Shown: positions 40,301-50,006, counted from the first letter of the stretch. The stretch is DNA of 64,000 nucleotides from Eutreptiella sp. 'Long Island Sound 2002' (GCA_964036045.1 OZ038382.1:150982961-151046960), one strand, 5' to 3'. Made by a program: numbers and translations. The notes: generated by a model not told the origin, from the sequence alone.

Positions 40301-42557
40301 TCGATCTCTGGAGTATTGGGCCACTGAACACATTGATACTGTCGCGAGCCTAGCTGGTCGACGGGCCAGATGGCACGAATTTCTCAGTCTGTTTGACCTC
40401 CATGTGTCGTATTTGCCTGGAAAACACAACACGGTAGCGGATGCTCTGAGCCGATGGGCTTACCCCGCTTCAGAGGGGCTGCAAAGTACCAACATCCATG
40501 GTACGGAGCAGGACCGCCACGTCGTAATCGAGTGGGATCAAGAAGAAAAAAAGCTCATTCGACGTGAATGCATGCAATGCACTGTTAAACAGCACGCATG
40601 CCCGTGTCACGACATCACGGCCTTTTCAGATCCGGCGCATGCTCATGAAATCTGCACCAAATCACTGAAAGTCGTGGAAAAAGTCACCGATCCCTCCTCA
40701 GGGAGTGTGAAACGGTTTGATTATACCCGACGTGTAAGTGGATTTCGTTCGATTCAGGGCATTAAGCGTCGAGATCCGGCCAAAACTCCACCCCTGCCGA
40801 AAGATTCCCTTATCATCCGTGACTGGACGTCCGATTATCTGCAGGATCCCATGTTTAAAGAGGTCTTTGGAAATCTCAAATCCAAAGATGCTCACAAGGA
40901 TGGGATTTTTTCTGAATATTCGTTGGATGGGGGGAAGCTGTGGATGGAGGGTAAATTGTGCGTACCAGACGCCCTGGCCCCCCGAGTGTTAAACTGGTGG
41001 CACAAATGGGAGTCCCCCCAGGCACATGGCCGTAGATTATGGTCGATGATAAAACATAGGTCGTTTGGCTCACGGCTATATACTCACTGCATGAAAGTAG
41101 CCGCCGGATGTGCCCAATGTGCTGTCGCGACGCCCCCCAGCGCGAAGAAGCACGGCCATCTGAGGCCACATCCTATTCCGGAGCGCCTCTTTAACAGAGT
41201 CACCAGTGATTTCTTCTATCTCGGTGAACTCGATGACGAAGAGTGCCATTGGACTAATAAAAAGGTCAATGGTGTGCTCCTTATTCAGTGCCGTCATTCC
41301 GGCTACATTCAGGTGTTGCCTTGTAACATCGAGTCGATGACTGGCAAGGCTGCCGCCAAATGGTGCGCGCAGACCTGGATGGGAGGTTGGGACGTCCCAT
41401 CCGAGGTGGTTACGGACTCAGGCAAAGAGTACACCTCCGAATGGTGGAGAGAATTATGTGCTCGCCTTGGAATCCACCACCTCAGGTGTGAAATCCACTC
41501 ACATCGAGCGCTGCCTGGCGAAAGAGCCGGCCGCTCACTTATAAATATGCTTCGTAAGGAGCTCGCCAGTGAGAAGGACTTCCATTGGCTTGAGATTCTT
41601 TTCGCCATGCTTCGCCGTTACCACAACACGCCTTTGTATCATGGCCTTTCTCCAAATGAAATTGTCTTTGGACGAAAGAAGTGTTGGTGGAACATGCCAT
41701 TGAATAATCCTCGCCCTTGTAAAGATGCTTCGTTGTTTTTGGACGAAATCCAACGAGCAGAAAAAACTGTCTCGAAATTAATCGAGAAGCATCAAGCTGA
41801 CTGGCTTTGGGTCCAGAATCAAGGCCGAAAAAACCCCCACAATTTTGAAGTCGATGATCGAGTTTGGCTTCGAAAATCCGAAACCACCCTGGACGGAGAT
41901 GATAAGCTTCTTCCCTTGTGGGAGGGGCCATTCGCTGTTATAGCGCGTCTAGGTGAGAACAGGTGGAGGATTCGTGTGGATGTCAGCAGGGAAATTGACG
42001 TTTCGGGCGATCGCCTCAAGAGAGAGATCCCCTCCCCCAAGGATCGGGTTAAACCCCTTTTTTGGACTTCGAAATTTTTGTCAGATCGGGTCATCGAAGG
42101 GGGGAAGTACGAACTCAAGAGGATTTTAGAAGCAAGACGTGACGCCAAGGGCGAATGGGAATTTCTATGTGAGTGGAGGGGCTTTGATTCCAGTCACAAC
42201 AACTGGGAACCAGCCCATTCTTTTGTCCATGGGTACACCAAGGGGTTCATCGACTTCCTCAAGAAGCACCCCGAAATTGGCGTACTCCTGACAGACTGTC
42301 TGTCGAAACCAGACGGACGGGTGGAGAGCGACGGAAAAAGACCTGTGGTGAATCGAGATCCAGCCTTTTACGGCCCTCAGCAGCCACATTCCAGGGCTGA
42401 TCCGTCGATCCCGCCTCCTGCGGTCAGGCCAGCCCAGGAACCAAATGAGGACCAAGCTTCAAGTTCGGCCGCTGATTTGCAGCGCCCAAGCCGTACTAGG
42501 GCCCGACCAGACAGGTTGGTGGTCACATGTATTCGTGCCTGGCCGAATTCGACTTGA
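37368..42557 (+). CDS. pol: Gypsy Pol: protease, Dam-like domain, RT, RNase H, integrase, chromodomain
   Basis: About 1729 codons in the gag frame. Residues counted from 37497: protease-like CDNGSEV (~35; the family usually has D-S/T-G); Dam-like methyltransferase (~230-300: YDAFANREN, WINPPFHLI, ILVVPLWDDKPWF); RT (~560-760: WRMVVDFRNLN, LDLRHGFHQMPL, catalytic VYIDDII); RNase H (~860: YIRTDASRYAIGAVL, TDHRSLEYW, HNTVADALSR). Integrase has a Cys/His region (~1180-1210, GCAQC), DFFYL (~1238), VVTDSGKEYTS (~1303) and a Glu in PGERAGRS. LWEGPFAV is the GPF module. A chromodomain (~1537-1590: YELKRILEARRD, CEWRGFDSSHNNWEP) would direct integration to marked chromatin. All catalytic residues that I can identify are present except for the protease variant. 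Confidence 0.92.
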   Translation, partial: RSHENRPSPGDFRHDLQIPSRPLLDVGSLVSSPLDPAADPSVVVDEVGVQSKHRARQFVTKLWVSDRKGNFHLATCLCDNGSEVNLQSNSFLPDDCVFESPHPVTLEGVSGHSLAGGQRGCYISTHLVAQDLWEEGNVEEVILKDDYFYRADIKYDLYLGHPWLSKNRVAPVGHRRCFLLESGPLERPEFRFLHAGFKSAEEFLKRKVTPKFGEDVTIAEVNGSADYSRELECLRRDSQPRRPSRWHSSSYRVVDKWRDTICEYFYEHHSFWPQYDAFANRENKRFDKHFRDAWTHKWDKKLWINPPFHLIQQVIHKIKQDKTQAILVVPLWDDKPWFQELQDICVDYIELPRKIKLYARDDTGPLPQRAWSSLAFLVDGKLSDSNSADSGTDSCVGSESEVERGTDDESIFSDFCPSDTQGDPTSNGSASSPSSPIRSTSKRIFSARAKKNLKSHRKFRVFYEKPRVEAFIDPFEELDHEENLWNVDTRPTYLQEAVDTDLFRDIRKKILPAKAEEVAKVFSTVIPGDQVDTELCSKSREKSFEERKDTTLSGKLIKDPPVRGQFGEAFIELREGYKAKKQRPYENHGHKHEILRKKIERNLREFGWLEGCMTSEWCCAPFTVPKPPPADQNTIDGWRMVVDFRNLNAETNADSHPLPLIEEEIAKRARGRLFSVLDLRHGFHQMPLRKDSRPLTCMCTPCGPVQWTVMPMGLKNAPSFFQRMMEDVLFTAHPELRAFVSVYIDDIIIATEGEGLTEAELVALHEKQLNQVLDILDANQLICGPKKGKLFLKSVEFCGSLLENGTRRPSPGKLVAIQKWKRPETITESRGFLGCCNFYHTFVPNYAKFAAPLTELLKVGRDAGKAGSKVRVKWTDECEGAFHHLKAALCEVATLHAPQFDRPFYIRTDASRYAIGAVLEQVDEATGDHYPLAFWSRKLAPRQMQWSPREQETYAIICALKKYQSWVGTNRVEVLTDHRSLEYWATEHIDTVASLAGRRARWHEFLSLFDLHVSYLPGKHNTVADALSRWAYPASEGLQSTNIHGTEQDRHVVIEWDQEEKKLIRRECMQCTVKQHACPCHDITAFSDPAHAHEICTKSLKVVEKVTDPSSGSVKRFDYTRRVSGFRSIQGIKRRDPAKTPPLPKDSLIIRDWTSDYLQDPMFKEVFGNLKSKDAHKDGIFSEYSLDGGKLWMEGKLCVPDALAPRVLNWWHKWESPQAHGRRLWSMIKHRSFGSRLYTHCMKVAAGCAQCAVATPPSAKKHGHLRPHPIPERLFNRVTSDFFYLGELDDEECHWTNKKVNGVLLIQCRHSGYIQVLPCNIESMTGKAAAKWCAQTWMGGWDVPSEVVTDSGKEYTSEWWRELCARLGIHHLRCEIHSHRALPGERAGRSLINMLRKELASEKDFHWLEILFAMLRRYHNTPLYHGLSPNEIVFGRKKCWWNMPLNNPRPCKDASLFLDEIQRAEKTVSKLIEKHQADWLWVQNQGRKNPHNFEVDDRVWLRKSETTLDGDDKLLPLWEGPFAVIARLGENRWRIRVDVSREIDVSGDRLKREIPSPKDRVKPLFWTSKFLSDRVIEGGKYELKRILEARRDAKGEWEFLCEWRGFDSSHNNWEPAHSFVHGYTKGFIDFLKKHPEIGVLLTDCLSKPDGRVESDGKRPVVNRDPAFYGPQQPHSRADPSIPPPAVRPAQEPNEDQASSSAADLQRPSRTRARPDRLVVTCIRAWPNST

Positions 42558-44201
42558 AAAAACCACATTCTGCTCAATCCACTGTGCATTTTTCCTGATT
42601 AGGACATGATGTGGAGAACTGCGAATGTTTGATAATTTGACGTCAATCAACTTTTCTTTGGTCTCCGTTCGGCAGACAAGGCGTAGATACGCTGCCGAAA
42701 GCCACGGAGTGTGCTGCCGTGTTCAGAAAAAACCAAACTCAGGCTTAATTCAGGCAGATTCGGGGTAATCTTGTCTCTGTTGGTCTGTGCATTTTTGGAA
42801 TTTGGCTACTCGTGCAGATGGAAGCAAATGTACATAGTGTCAACGCCGGCCGGCGACATTCACCTCTACAGGCACCCCCTGTAGTACTGGCTGCACCAGA
42901 TGCAACGCCAGGAACTCAGATCTTACCTTCATTTGCCGTGATGCTGAAGTCAAAGTCCACATTCAGATCCAGATTCCTTGAATTTACCTTGAATTCCTCA
43001 GGTTTGTCCATCATTCTGCCACTGTTGCACGAAACCCAGACGTCAATTGTTCAGACAACCTTCAGATAGGAGCTCTAGGGACTTCTAACAGCAACCTCTG
43101 AAGTCCGTAAGCTTCGTTGTATTTTTGGCACACGCCAATGTGAGCTCAATCCGACCTGAAACTGTCGAAAAAGGTGAATCCAAGTGTCTTGTGGGACTCA
43201 ATCGAAAGATTGGCCTTGTCCAAGTCGATTGACACCGCCGCCACTGTAAATAAAGGACTACTCGGTGTCTCTCCGTTATATACTGTCAGTAAAGCGCCTT
43301 CAGCGAACCTTCGGCGCGTTACATGCCAAGGATCCAGGGCTATCATGTCCCATCATGATGCATCATCACATCATCCACATTTTCAGAGAATCTGTTAGAT
43401 GCTCGCGAACCAACGTGCCGGAAAGCACAATTGAGCTGAATAAACGACAATATATATTAACTTTAGTCGAAACGAAGGTATTAGTAGTTTCAGTTTTAGA
43501 CATTCCGCTTCATTTCACCTTCATCTTAGGGAATTTGCTGATTTTAAGACATTTTAGGTTGATTTCCTTGTCATCTCTTCTCATTCCTCGAAGATCTGTT
43601 TACGGCCTTGCCTAACTTTATTGACGCTGATGTTTTTCTATTCACTTAGGGCCTGCAGACTTCATCTGTATTTGTTTTCCCTCTCTGTGATTGGTTCATC
43701 TCCTTCATCCCTGCCCAAATTGACTCTCAATCTTGCTGAATCTAGTGATCATCCACCAGATGCGCCAAATCTGAAGCACATGCTGCACTTTTCAGAACGA
43801 GAAAAGCGGGAGTAACACGATGTAGAGTTCGGCGAGGACACCGTAGCGTGCCCGCGACAGCGAAACTGTGCCAGAGCGCTGAGATGTCACTCCATTTCTT
43901 GATTCCCCCACTCAATCCCCCAATAATCTACCTCATTCTCAACCAGTGCATGGTTTGGTATCGATTCTCGATACATTTACATGCTTTTTAGCCCTTAACC
44001 TAATGTTTTACTGCACGGAGGACTGTTCGTCACTTCTCATTCTGTCTCATTTCAGGTTCATCCATCCTGATTCAGTGCCAATTCAGCCCAAATCAGGTCA
44101 GATCAAGCGGATTTCGCCCCATCGAGGCTACATTTTTATTTTTTTCTGGGACTTACCCGCACTACGTTCTTCGTTGACGTAGCGACACACCCCAGTGTGT
44201 T
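42558..44201 (+). other. Long Gypsy 3' untranslated region, no gene seen
   Basis: 1.6 kb between pol and the polypurine tract. Frames are short and have no motif. No env-like ORF on either strand is convincing. It may hold RNA signals; its length is unusual. Confidence 0.6.
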
Positions 44202-44214
44202 TTTGGAGGGGGAG
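44202..44214 (+). promoter_or_regulatory. Polypurine tract
   Basis: TTTTTGGAGGGGGAG immediately before the 3' LTR; the purine run would prime plus-strand synthesis. Confidence 0.85.
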
Positions 44215-44747
44215 TGTAAGTGCGGCTAACCCCCATCTGCTCAGATTTTAGGAGATCTGCCCCAGATTGGCTACATTTTGGTCATTTTATTTGCTTCGGC
44301 GGAATCGCCGCCTCGCAGCTCAGTCTCAGGATCAGACCTATATATTTCTGATATGCCGGATCTGATTCCGCGGTCCATTCTCCGTAAATCCGCCGTGTTC
44401 AGATCATTTGCCTGGAATCGCCATTTGCCGCTGACGCGCGCTCGCGGGCCAGATCGGCCAAACATTTTTCACAATCGGATTTATATAAATCTTTTCAGAT
44501 AGTTTTGGACACTCAGATGTATTTAGAATAATCCGCATCAATTTTCTTCATAGACTGGGATTTTCTGCCGGATAACAATCAGCATGGACCTTGCTTCTGT
44601 TGTTGCTGCTCTCGCCTCCGTTGGTGTCCGCGTATCCGGTTCTACCCCCAATAGCAGCGTTCAGGTCGACTCCTCGCGTGCCTGCGCCACTGGTCTTGCC
44701 GGCCCCGAGCCCTCCGGCACCTTCCACGACCCAGGGCAGCACTTTCA
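44215..44747 (+). repeat. 3' LTR of Gypsy element
   Basis: 533 bp, same length and ends as 34003-34535, about eight substitutions by eye. Followed by the target duplication CGCTG and element E sequence. Confidence 0.95.
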
Positions 44748-44992
44748 CGCTGCCGCATTCGAGGTCATGCCCAAGGAGCGGGGCGCCGTTCTCGTTGAGT
44801 ACCTGCCAACAGACCCCGCAAGGGTTCCCAGGCCGTGGATGTGGAGCTTCACCGGCGAGCATCCTGAGAAGAGGTACGGTTCGTGGGACGATCGGGTCAC
44901 TGTACGGGAGTGCGCGCGCTTTTGTGCAGTGCGGTGTCTTGGGCGGTGCGGTGGCAGTTTTCTCGCTGGTTGCCGTGTGCCCGTGTGTGTGG

Positions 44993-47621
44993 CTAGTCGC
45001 TGGGCTGCGCGTGTTGGTAATGGATGAGGAGGTGGTAATACATATGGCGGTCGTGGGAGGTTTGTTGTGCTTCCTGTGCATACACCTGGACGCGATGCTG
45101 TAGCTGTGCGTCCGCTCTCTTGACGGCGGTGGATTGCATGTGACGTACCGTGGCCTTGGGTTCCGGGGCGTGGTCAGCGATGACCCTGTAGAGCTGGAGT
45201 GGCACCGCTCCCCTGAGCACTACCTCCTTGTTCACCGATTGCCGCATCAGGCGCCGGACCTCATTTGTCGGTAGCGCGGTCGGGCCCCATCCGGCGTGTT
45301 GTGCTATGGTGTCCTCCGGTGTCCACGTGGCCAGGTGGTTTTCTCCTGAGGCCAACGGGCAATGTTTGAAGTGTTCCCATGTCTCCGGCTGTCTGAGGTG
45401 GCAGGGGCATACGGTGTATTTCGGGGGTATATCTATACCCTGTCAGCCATACCCGCGTGCCACCCTGTCCAGGTGGGGCAGTTGTTCAAGCACGAGTTGG
45501 GCACACCGTGTTTGTAGGTGTACCGGCAGCAGGGAAAGGTCAAGAGCTGAGAAGTATGACGCGGTCTGCAGCTTATGTTGCAGGTGGTTCATGACGGTGT
45601 TGTCAGCATGGCTGCCTTGGATGTGCGCCATGGTGTGGATGGGTTGCGGGTAGTGGTACGCCTGTCCCATGTCGTTGTACATCCGGTCGTCTGGTACCCA
45701 GGCTGGTGGTTCTCCGGGGTGTGGGATCGGCGGTAGGTGTTGGAGGTGTCACATAGGATTTTATGACGTCCGAAAATCCCAAAACCTGCAACATCAAAAA
45801 AAACACCCTTTTAAGTAGTTAGCATGCTGTAAATTGTGTTTGGGCGATCTGTGTCCCCGTACAACATGCTTTTTTGCATCCAGCACCCTCAAAATAGGGG
45901 TGGGGAGGTCTTCAACTGCTTTGCTGAGGCCAAAAAACACAATTTTTCACCAAAAAGCGGCCATTTTTTGCCGTTTTTTCCATGAAAAATGGCAAATTTT
46001 GGTGCATACGCATGCTGTAAATTGCGTCTTTGTGATCTGTGTGCCCCTACAAATAAATATCTCCCCAAAGGTTGATGGGATGACCGTGATTTGATCACAG
46101 GAGCAGGATATGGTTGCGATTGGCAGATTGCGCTTCTTGAATCTGCTTAACTGCGCACAGAATTGGCACAAATCTCGGCAAATGAGCCAAAAATGCTTGC
46201 GGCGGCGGCAAAAATCGCGACCGCGGCGGTTTCTGCGATAGTCCGGCAACTGAATTTTGGGATCTGGCGACATCCTAAAATCCTATGTGTGTGTGCATGT
46301 GGTCCTGTAGCGGCGGTTCCTCGCCGTCCGGCATATGCTTGGCAAGCAGGTTGTGGGCGTGTAAGTCTATGTGTCCGTTGCCTAGGCTGTACCGATGGGA
46401 CTCTTGTTTGACGAGGTGTAAGACGACGTGTTTGGGGAGGCGTCTTAGAGCCGCCCAGAGGTGTAGGGTCTGGGTGCCCAGGCTGGAGTCGGTCGCCCTG
46501 TGCAGGGGCTGCCGGGCCAGTTTGCGGATGATCTGGAAGTCCAACGCCGCGTCTACTACGACCAACACATGGTGCGCGTGGTCTCCCGGTTGTTGCGGGG
46601 TGTCATAGACGGCGTCCGGGATGATCGCCAGTGTCTTTAGCTCCCCGTGACAGGAGGCTGCAAAGATGGTGGTCCCTGTGAGGTGGTGTTGGTGCAGTCG
46701 GCCTGTCGCTTCCGTCTGCAACTCCAAAGCTGCCCCGCCGGCGGCTGGGGTGAGGCTCGTGGTGCCGGAGGCATCCGCAAAAATGACGGTGTTGCGGTCG
46801 TCTGGACATGGCAGGCGGCACGGCGTCTTTGGCTGGTAGGCGTGGACGCGTGCTCCCTGTTTCGCGGTGGCCCACGGCGTGGTCGTGGCCGGTCGGAGCC
46901 TTCAGGTAGCGTAGACGCCTACTCCCTGGCGGATGATCTCGGTTGCTGCTGGATTCGTGCGTACATAGTCGTTGTTCCCTTCGTGGCCTTGTGTGAGGTA
47001 GCTGTACACATATAGGAGCAGGTATGCCTTCTGTGGATGTGGAGAGTCATATTCGAAGAAAAGGTCAGCGTTGAAAACCCACAATGGGTACTGCAAGTCC
47101 CAGAAACGGGCTGGTAGTGTATCCCCGATGTCCTCAATACAGCATGCTGTCAGAGTGCACTTGGTCCCTTGGTCGTCCTGCTTGGAGACAGTGATCACCT
47201 TGCCGGTACTCAACTGTGTCTGTGTCGCTGGGGCCGATGATGGTGCCTCAGTCTTCCTTTGCAATTATTTCCGTACGGATAGGCTCCGCGGTGACGGACG
47301 TGCTCCATTGTCCCCAGTCCGCCACAGAGGATCAGCGGTCAACGTCTTCCACTTTGGCCACGCCTTCCGGTACCTCGAACGTTTTGCGTCTTCCCAATAG
47401 CCCCAGTTTCCGAGGCCAATCTTCAGTTGCGACGTGCCCAGTGCTGCAACGTCTGCTCGGATCTTCGCATGGGCAGCTGTGTAGATGAGGAAAAGGCGGG
47501 CGAGTGTGCAAGCCCTCGCGCACTGAAGCTGCAAAACCAAGGCATATGTGCGGTTTGGTTGACGAATTCCCTCCTCACTTCCATGGGTGCTCTCACATTT
47601 CCGGTATCTGGTACGGAACAA
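44993..47621 (-). pseudogene. RNase H-containing ORF of element E
   Basis: Minus-strand frame with TAA at 47265, TGA at 46902, the TIR element at 45750-46289 and TGA at 45443. The RNase H domain is at about 46845-46290. First Asp is in VIFADASGTT, Glu in SCHGELKTL, second Asp in VLVVVDAALDF, and the C-terminal motif is LVKQESHRYSLGNGHIDLHAH, so the catalytic set looks complete. Upstream (47621-46905) is a protein-like region without an RT palm. Downstream of the TIR element, a frame one base off continues with a zinc motif VCPCHLRQPETWEHFKHC, like the C-terminal motif of LINE proteins. A further frame (47773-47423) may be part of the same protein. RNase H plus zinc motif argues for a LINE-type pol. 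Confidence 0.65.
45750..46289. mobile_element. TIR DNA element, short form (MITE-like)
   Basis: 540 bp, starts CACATAGGATTTTA and ends TAAAATCCTATGTG, a 14-bp perfect TIR. TGT on both sides is a possible 3-bp target duplication. It shares both ends with 20540-23629 but lacks most of the tandem repeats and the RT fragment. It is inserted in the RNase H ORF of element E. Confidence 0.8.
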
Positions 47622-47773
47622 TCCGCATATCTGATGTCACGCAGAGTCCCGGGGGTTCTCCTTTTGCACTGTTGCATACCCCGTGCGACTGTTGTTATGT
47701 GTGCTGCCAGGTCGTCAGTGGCTGGGTGTCCTGCCCAGTACGTTAGTCTCTGCTTCCGTTGAAGTACTGCCAT

Positions 47774-48372
47774 TGCTGGACAGTTTTGCGACCGGTCACT
47801 TTTGTCTACGTGTTTCGTGTATCGTGCCCGGTACCAGTTGTCGATTCACAGCATGCAACACGATGCAAGCACCAGTGTCATTGTTGCTTTAAGTGCTGCT
47901 GTTACGTTTTCGTCCACTGTATGTGCGGCGGCGTTTGCAAGCCCAAGTCATACCTTCGTTCGTCTTTCTGTTTGTGTTAGGTACCTTGTCGTGTTTCCCG
48001 GTTTTTTTCTGTTTGGTCTGCTCGTTGACGCATCAACAGGTACAGGTTCTAGCCCTCTTGTCGCAAAATGCGCACCAAGCGCTTGTCCTCCTGCCTCTCA
48101 ACTGCCAGTACGCTGTGTCGCATTCTGTTCTTGAAGCTGAGTCGCTGTGCAAATGTTAACACCAGTTGCGCCGCCAGGTTGTTTCGTTTCAGTCCGTTCT
48201 ACAAGTCGTCAGCTGTTTGGTATGCTGGTTTTGCAGCGCATGCCTCTCTTAGTGCTGCTGCTCCTTTGCTTACTTCTGCAATTTGATGCATTACTGATTT
48301 TCTGGTATGAAGCGGCATTCTGCGTATTTCTGTGTTAAATTGAATTTGCGCACCTATTTTAATGATTATTTC
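47774..48372. other. No gene seen
   Basis: AT-richer sequence between element E and repeat R1 copy 2. One short minus-strand stretch near 48050-48180 looks protein-like (LVLTFAQRLSFKNRM) but is isolated and has no recognisable family. Confidence 0.4.
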
Positions 48373-48779
48373 GCACGGCGGTCTTTAAAAATAGCGTGTT
48401 TGAAAATATCTGGCCTTTTCCTGTCGTCATTACTAGTGCGCACACTGCCGTCGCAACTTGTATTTGGTGTCTGCGTGCGTTCTGTTGCCAGTAACCGAAA
48501 AACGTTTTCCAAACCACAATCTCCTGTTCCGTTTTCTTCCTTAATCCCACTTGAAAAAAAACCCTATCCTTCGGGCAGCGAAGGCTACGGCCGCCGTTAA
48601 AATTGGACACGCCTGCCATTGAGTGGCTTTTGGAAAAAACAAAATCATTATCCTGACCCCCCTGACGAATATGACGAAGCTTACCAATGTATGATGGACA
48701 GTCTCAAGTGGTAGTCTTGAAAGGGAATGTAAATGCCGGTGTAGCCTGACCTCCCGGCTTTTTCATTTCTTTGTGTGGT
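48373..48779. repeat. Dispersed repeat R1, copy 2, left part
   Basis: Matches 753-1160 of copy 1. It ends in CTTTGTGTGGT (48769-48779), the left target duplication of element D. Confidence 0.85.
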
Positions 48780-48851
48780 GCCGACAGGGGGGATGGGCCG
48801 GGACACACCAGGGCCCGCCGCAGAGCGCAGTAGGCGGCCGTCCGGGGCCTG

Positions 48852-50006
48852 GTGGCGGACGCGGTGGCGGAGGCACACGAAGAGCACGCTGGCGCACGGT
48901 GTAAACTTGCGGCCAGTGCGAGGGCTTTCCTCAACGAGACCGCCCTCCCGGCCGTCCGCGCCCTGAACGGAGAGGGGGGCCCTACGCTGCTCCCGGCAAT
49001 GCACCGGATCGTGAACGCTGTCCAGCCGGGGCTCATCAGCCCGGAGGCGGCCCTCTACGGGCACTGGATGGAGTGGCGCGAATCCAATCGGTCGGGCCGG
49101 CCCCTGTCCATGGAAGACACCCTGCGGCTGACGGGAGCAGGGTCTGCCATGTCCCTCCGCAGCAGCGCCCCAGCCCTGCTGCACGCCCTCAGGACGCACT
49201 ACTCCGCGGACGCGGCCCCGTACCTGAACCAGGCGCGGGCCACGTACCGGGGAGGAGTGTCTGAGCTGGATGCGGCGCTCCACCTTATACACCCGCCGGA
49301 CGAGGACCTGGAGGTGGGCGAGGTCACGGTGTTCGCGGAAGGCGCGGACGAGAGGTCTGCCCGCCCCCGGCCGACCTACCCGGTATACGACAGCACGAGG
49401 CCTACCCCCCCGTACGCCATCGTCTGCGAGGCGTTCCCCAGGGAGCCCACTTGGTGCCCCGCCCTCCCGCCGGCGACGCACGCGCCCCGCGGCTGGGCTA
49501 ACCCAGACCTGTCCCCCCCCCTCTCCAGAACCAGGGGTGCCCACCACAGGGGGCAGGTCCTCTGGCAAGAGTGCCCTGGCACCCCCCTGCTCCTCCTTGT
49601 CGTCACGACCCGCGGGGACCCGGGGCGGATCCTGGGGATCACCCCCACCCACCTCTATGGGGCAACACCCGTACCCCGCCCCCCCCTCCCGGCGCCCGCG
49701 GCGCGGGACGGAGTACACACCTTCCTCCGAACACAGGAGGTCACCGCCATTACGGGGGTCCACCTGGTGCGGCTCTCCCCGACACTGCTCGACGACCCCC
49801 GGGGGCCCAGGGCCCTGGGCCCCGCCCCAGACTGGGAGCTGTGGCGCGACGCGTGGGCCGCGTGGCTCCCCCGCCTCCCCTCCCAGTGCCGGTGGATGGC
49901 CGCAGGCCCCCGGCCGTGCGGGGCTGACGCCACAGCCGGCCCCCCACCCCCTCCCCCCCTCCCCCCCGCAGAGCACCACAGGGCACTGCCCACGGCACGG
50001 CACTGA
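48852..50006 (+). CDS. Element D ORF A, unknown protein
   Basis: 384-codon open frame beginning after an in-frame TAG at 48831. The first codon in the frame shown is GTG, and an ATG occurs at about residue 49, so the true N-terminus may be missing. Globular composition: ALYGHWMEWRESN, SMEDTLRLTGAG, TYPVYDSTRPTPPYAIV, LLLLVVTTRGDPGRILGITP, DGVHTFLRTQEVTAITGVHLV, and a Trp-rich end (DWELWRDAWAAWLPRL). No zinc motif or enzyme family is recognised. Its stop overlaps the start of ORF B as TGATG, suggesting stop-start coupled translation as known in some LINEs. By position it corresponds to the RING-like ORF of element E, but sequence similarity is weak. Confidence 0.5.
   Translation: MADAVAEAHEEHAGARCKLAASARAFLNETALPAVRALNGEGGPTLLPAMHRIVNAVQPGLISPEAALYGHWMEWRESNRSGRPLSMEDTLRLTGAGSAMSLRSSAPALLHALRTHYSADAAPYLNQARATYRGGVSELDAALHLIHPPDEDLEVGEVTVFAEGADERSARPRPTYPVYDSTRPTPPYAIVCEAFPREPTWCPALPPATHAPRGWANPDLSPPLSRTRGAHHRGQVLWQECPGTPLLLLVVTTRGDPGRILGITPTHLYGATPVPRPPLPAPAARDGVHTFLRTQEVTAITGVHLVRLSPTLLDDPRGPRALGPAPDWELWRDAWAAWLPRLPSQCRWMAAGPRPCGADATAGPPPPPPLPPAEHHRALPTARH

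Larger units (their letters stand above)
34003..44747 (+). mobile_element. Ty3/Gypsy chromovirus-like LTR retrotransposon
   Basis: 10.7 kb with 533-bp LTRs (34003-34535 and 44215-44747) that differ at about eight positions by my count. Both start TGTAAGTGCGG and end GCACTTTCA. A perfect 5-bp target duplication CGCTG flanks it (33998-34002, 44748-44752). It has a tRNA-iMet-like primer site and a polypurine tract. Gag is open, then a single UAG, then pol with protease, Dam-like domain, RT, RNase H, integrase, GPF module and chromodomain in that order. This is a young, potentially active copy inserted antisense into element E. Confidence 0.95.
31676..44862 (-). pseudogene. RING-like, Pro/Ala-rich ORF of element E, split by Gypsy
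   Basis: Starts at ATG 44862, runs to 44748, continues in frame at 33997 after removal of the Gypsy element and one CGCTG copy, and ends at 31676. The joint rebuilds a Cys/His cluster: CGVC before the joint, then DLEC, LHWFC, ITHLNAC and QLCRR across it. That gives C-x2-C-x14-C-x6-H-x2-C-x2-H-x3-C-x2-C, RING-like but compact. A globular region follows (AYPTIYDPDYEHYED, NLKNWRPTVV, GDVEWAMGVV). The frame then changes near 33236-33219, at a long G run. The new frame holds a Pro/Thr/Ala linker and a helical end (TWRQAEATKQRTLANLVRDL). No enzyme is recognised; an E3-like or nucleic-acid-binding role would be guesswork. Confidence 0.5.
28959..47773 (-). mobile_element. GC-rich retroelement E, interrupted by Gypsy and a TIR element
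   Basis: Minus-strand unit of about 7.5 kb once the insertions 34003-44747 and 45750-46289 are removed. Order on its own strand: unknown domain and RNase H with zinc motif (47621-44993), RING-like ORF (44862-31676), AVLRI ORF (31653-30463), degenerate ORF (29990-28959). The Gypsy target duplication CGCTG shows that 44748 and 34002 were adjacent, and the RING-like ORF reads through that joint. No RT palm is visible; it may have been lost by truncation at about 47773. RNase H upstream of further ORFs is unusual for a LINE. It shares an ORF with element D. Confidence 0.55.

Noticed and set aside
42558-44214. env-like third ORF of the Gypsy element
   Set aside because: Only short frames (longest about 117 codons), without signal peptide, membrane anchor or furin-like pattern on either strand.
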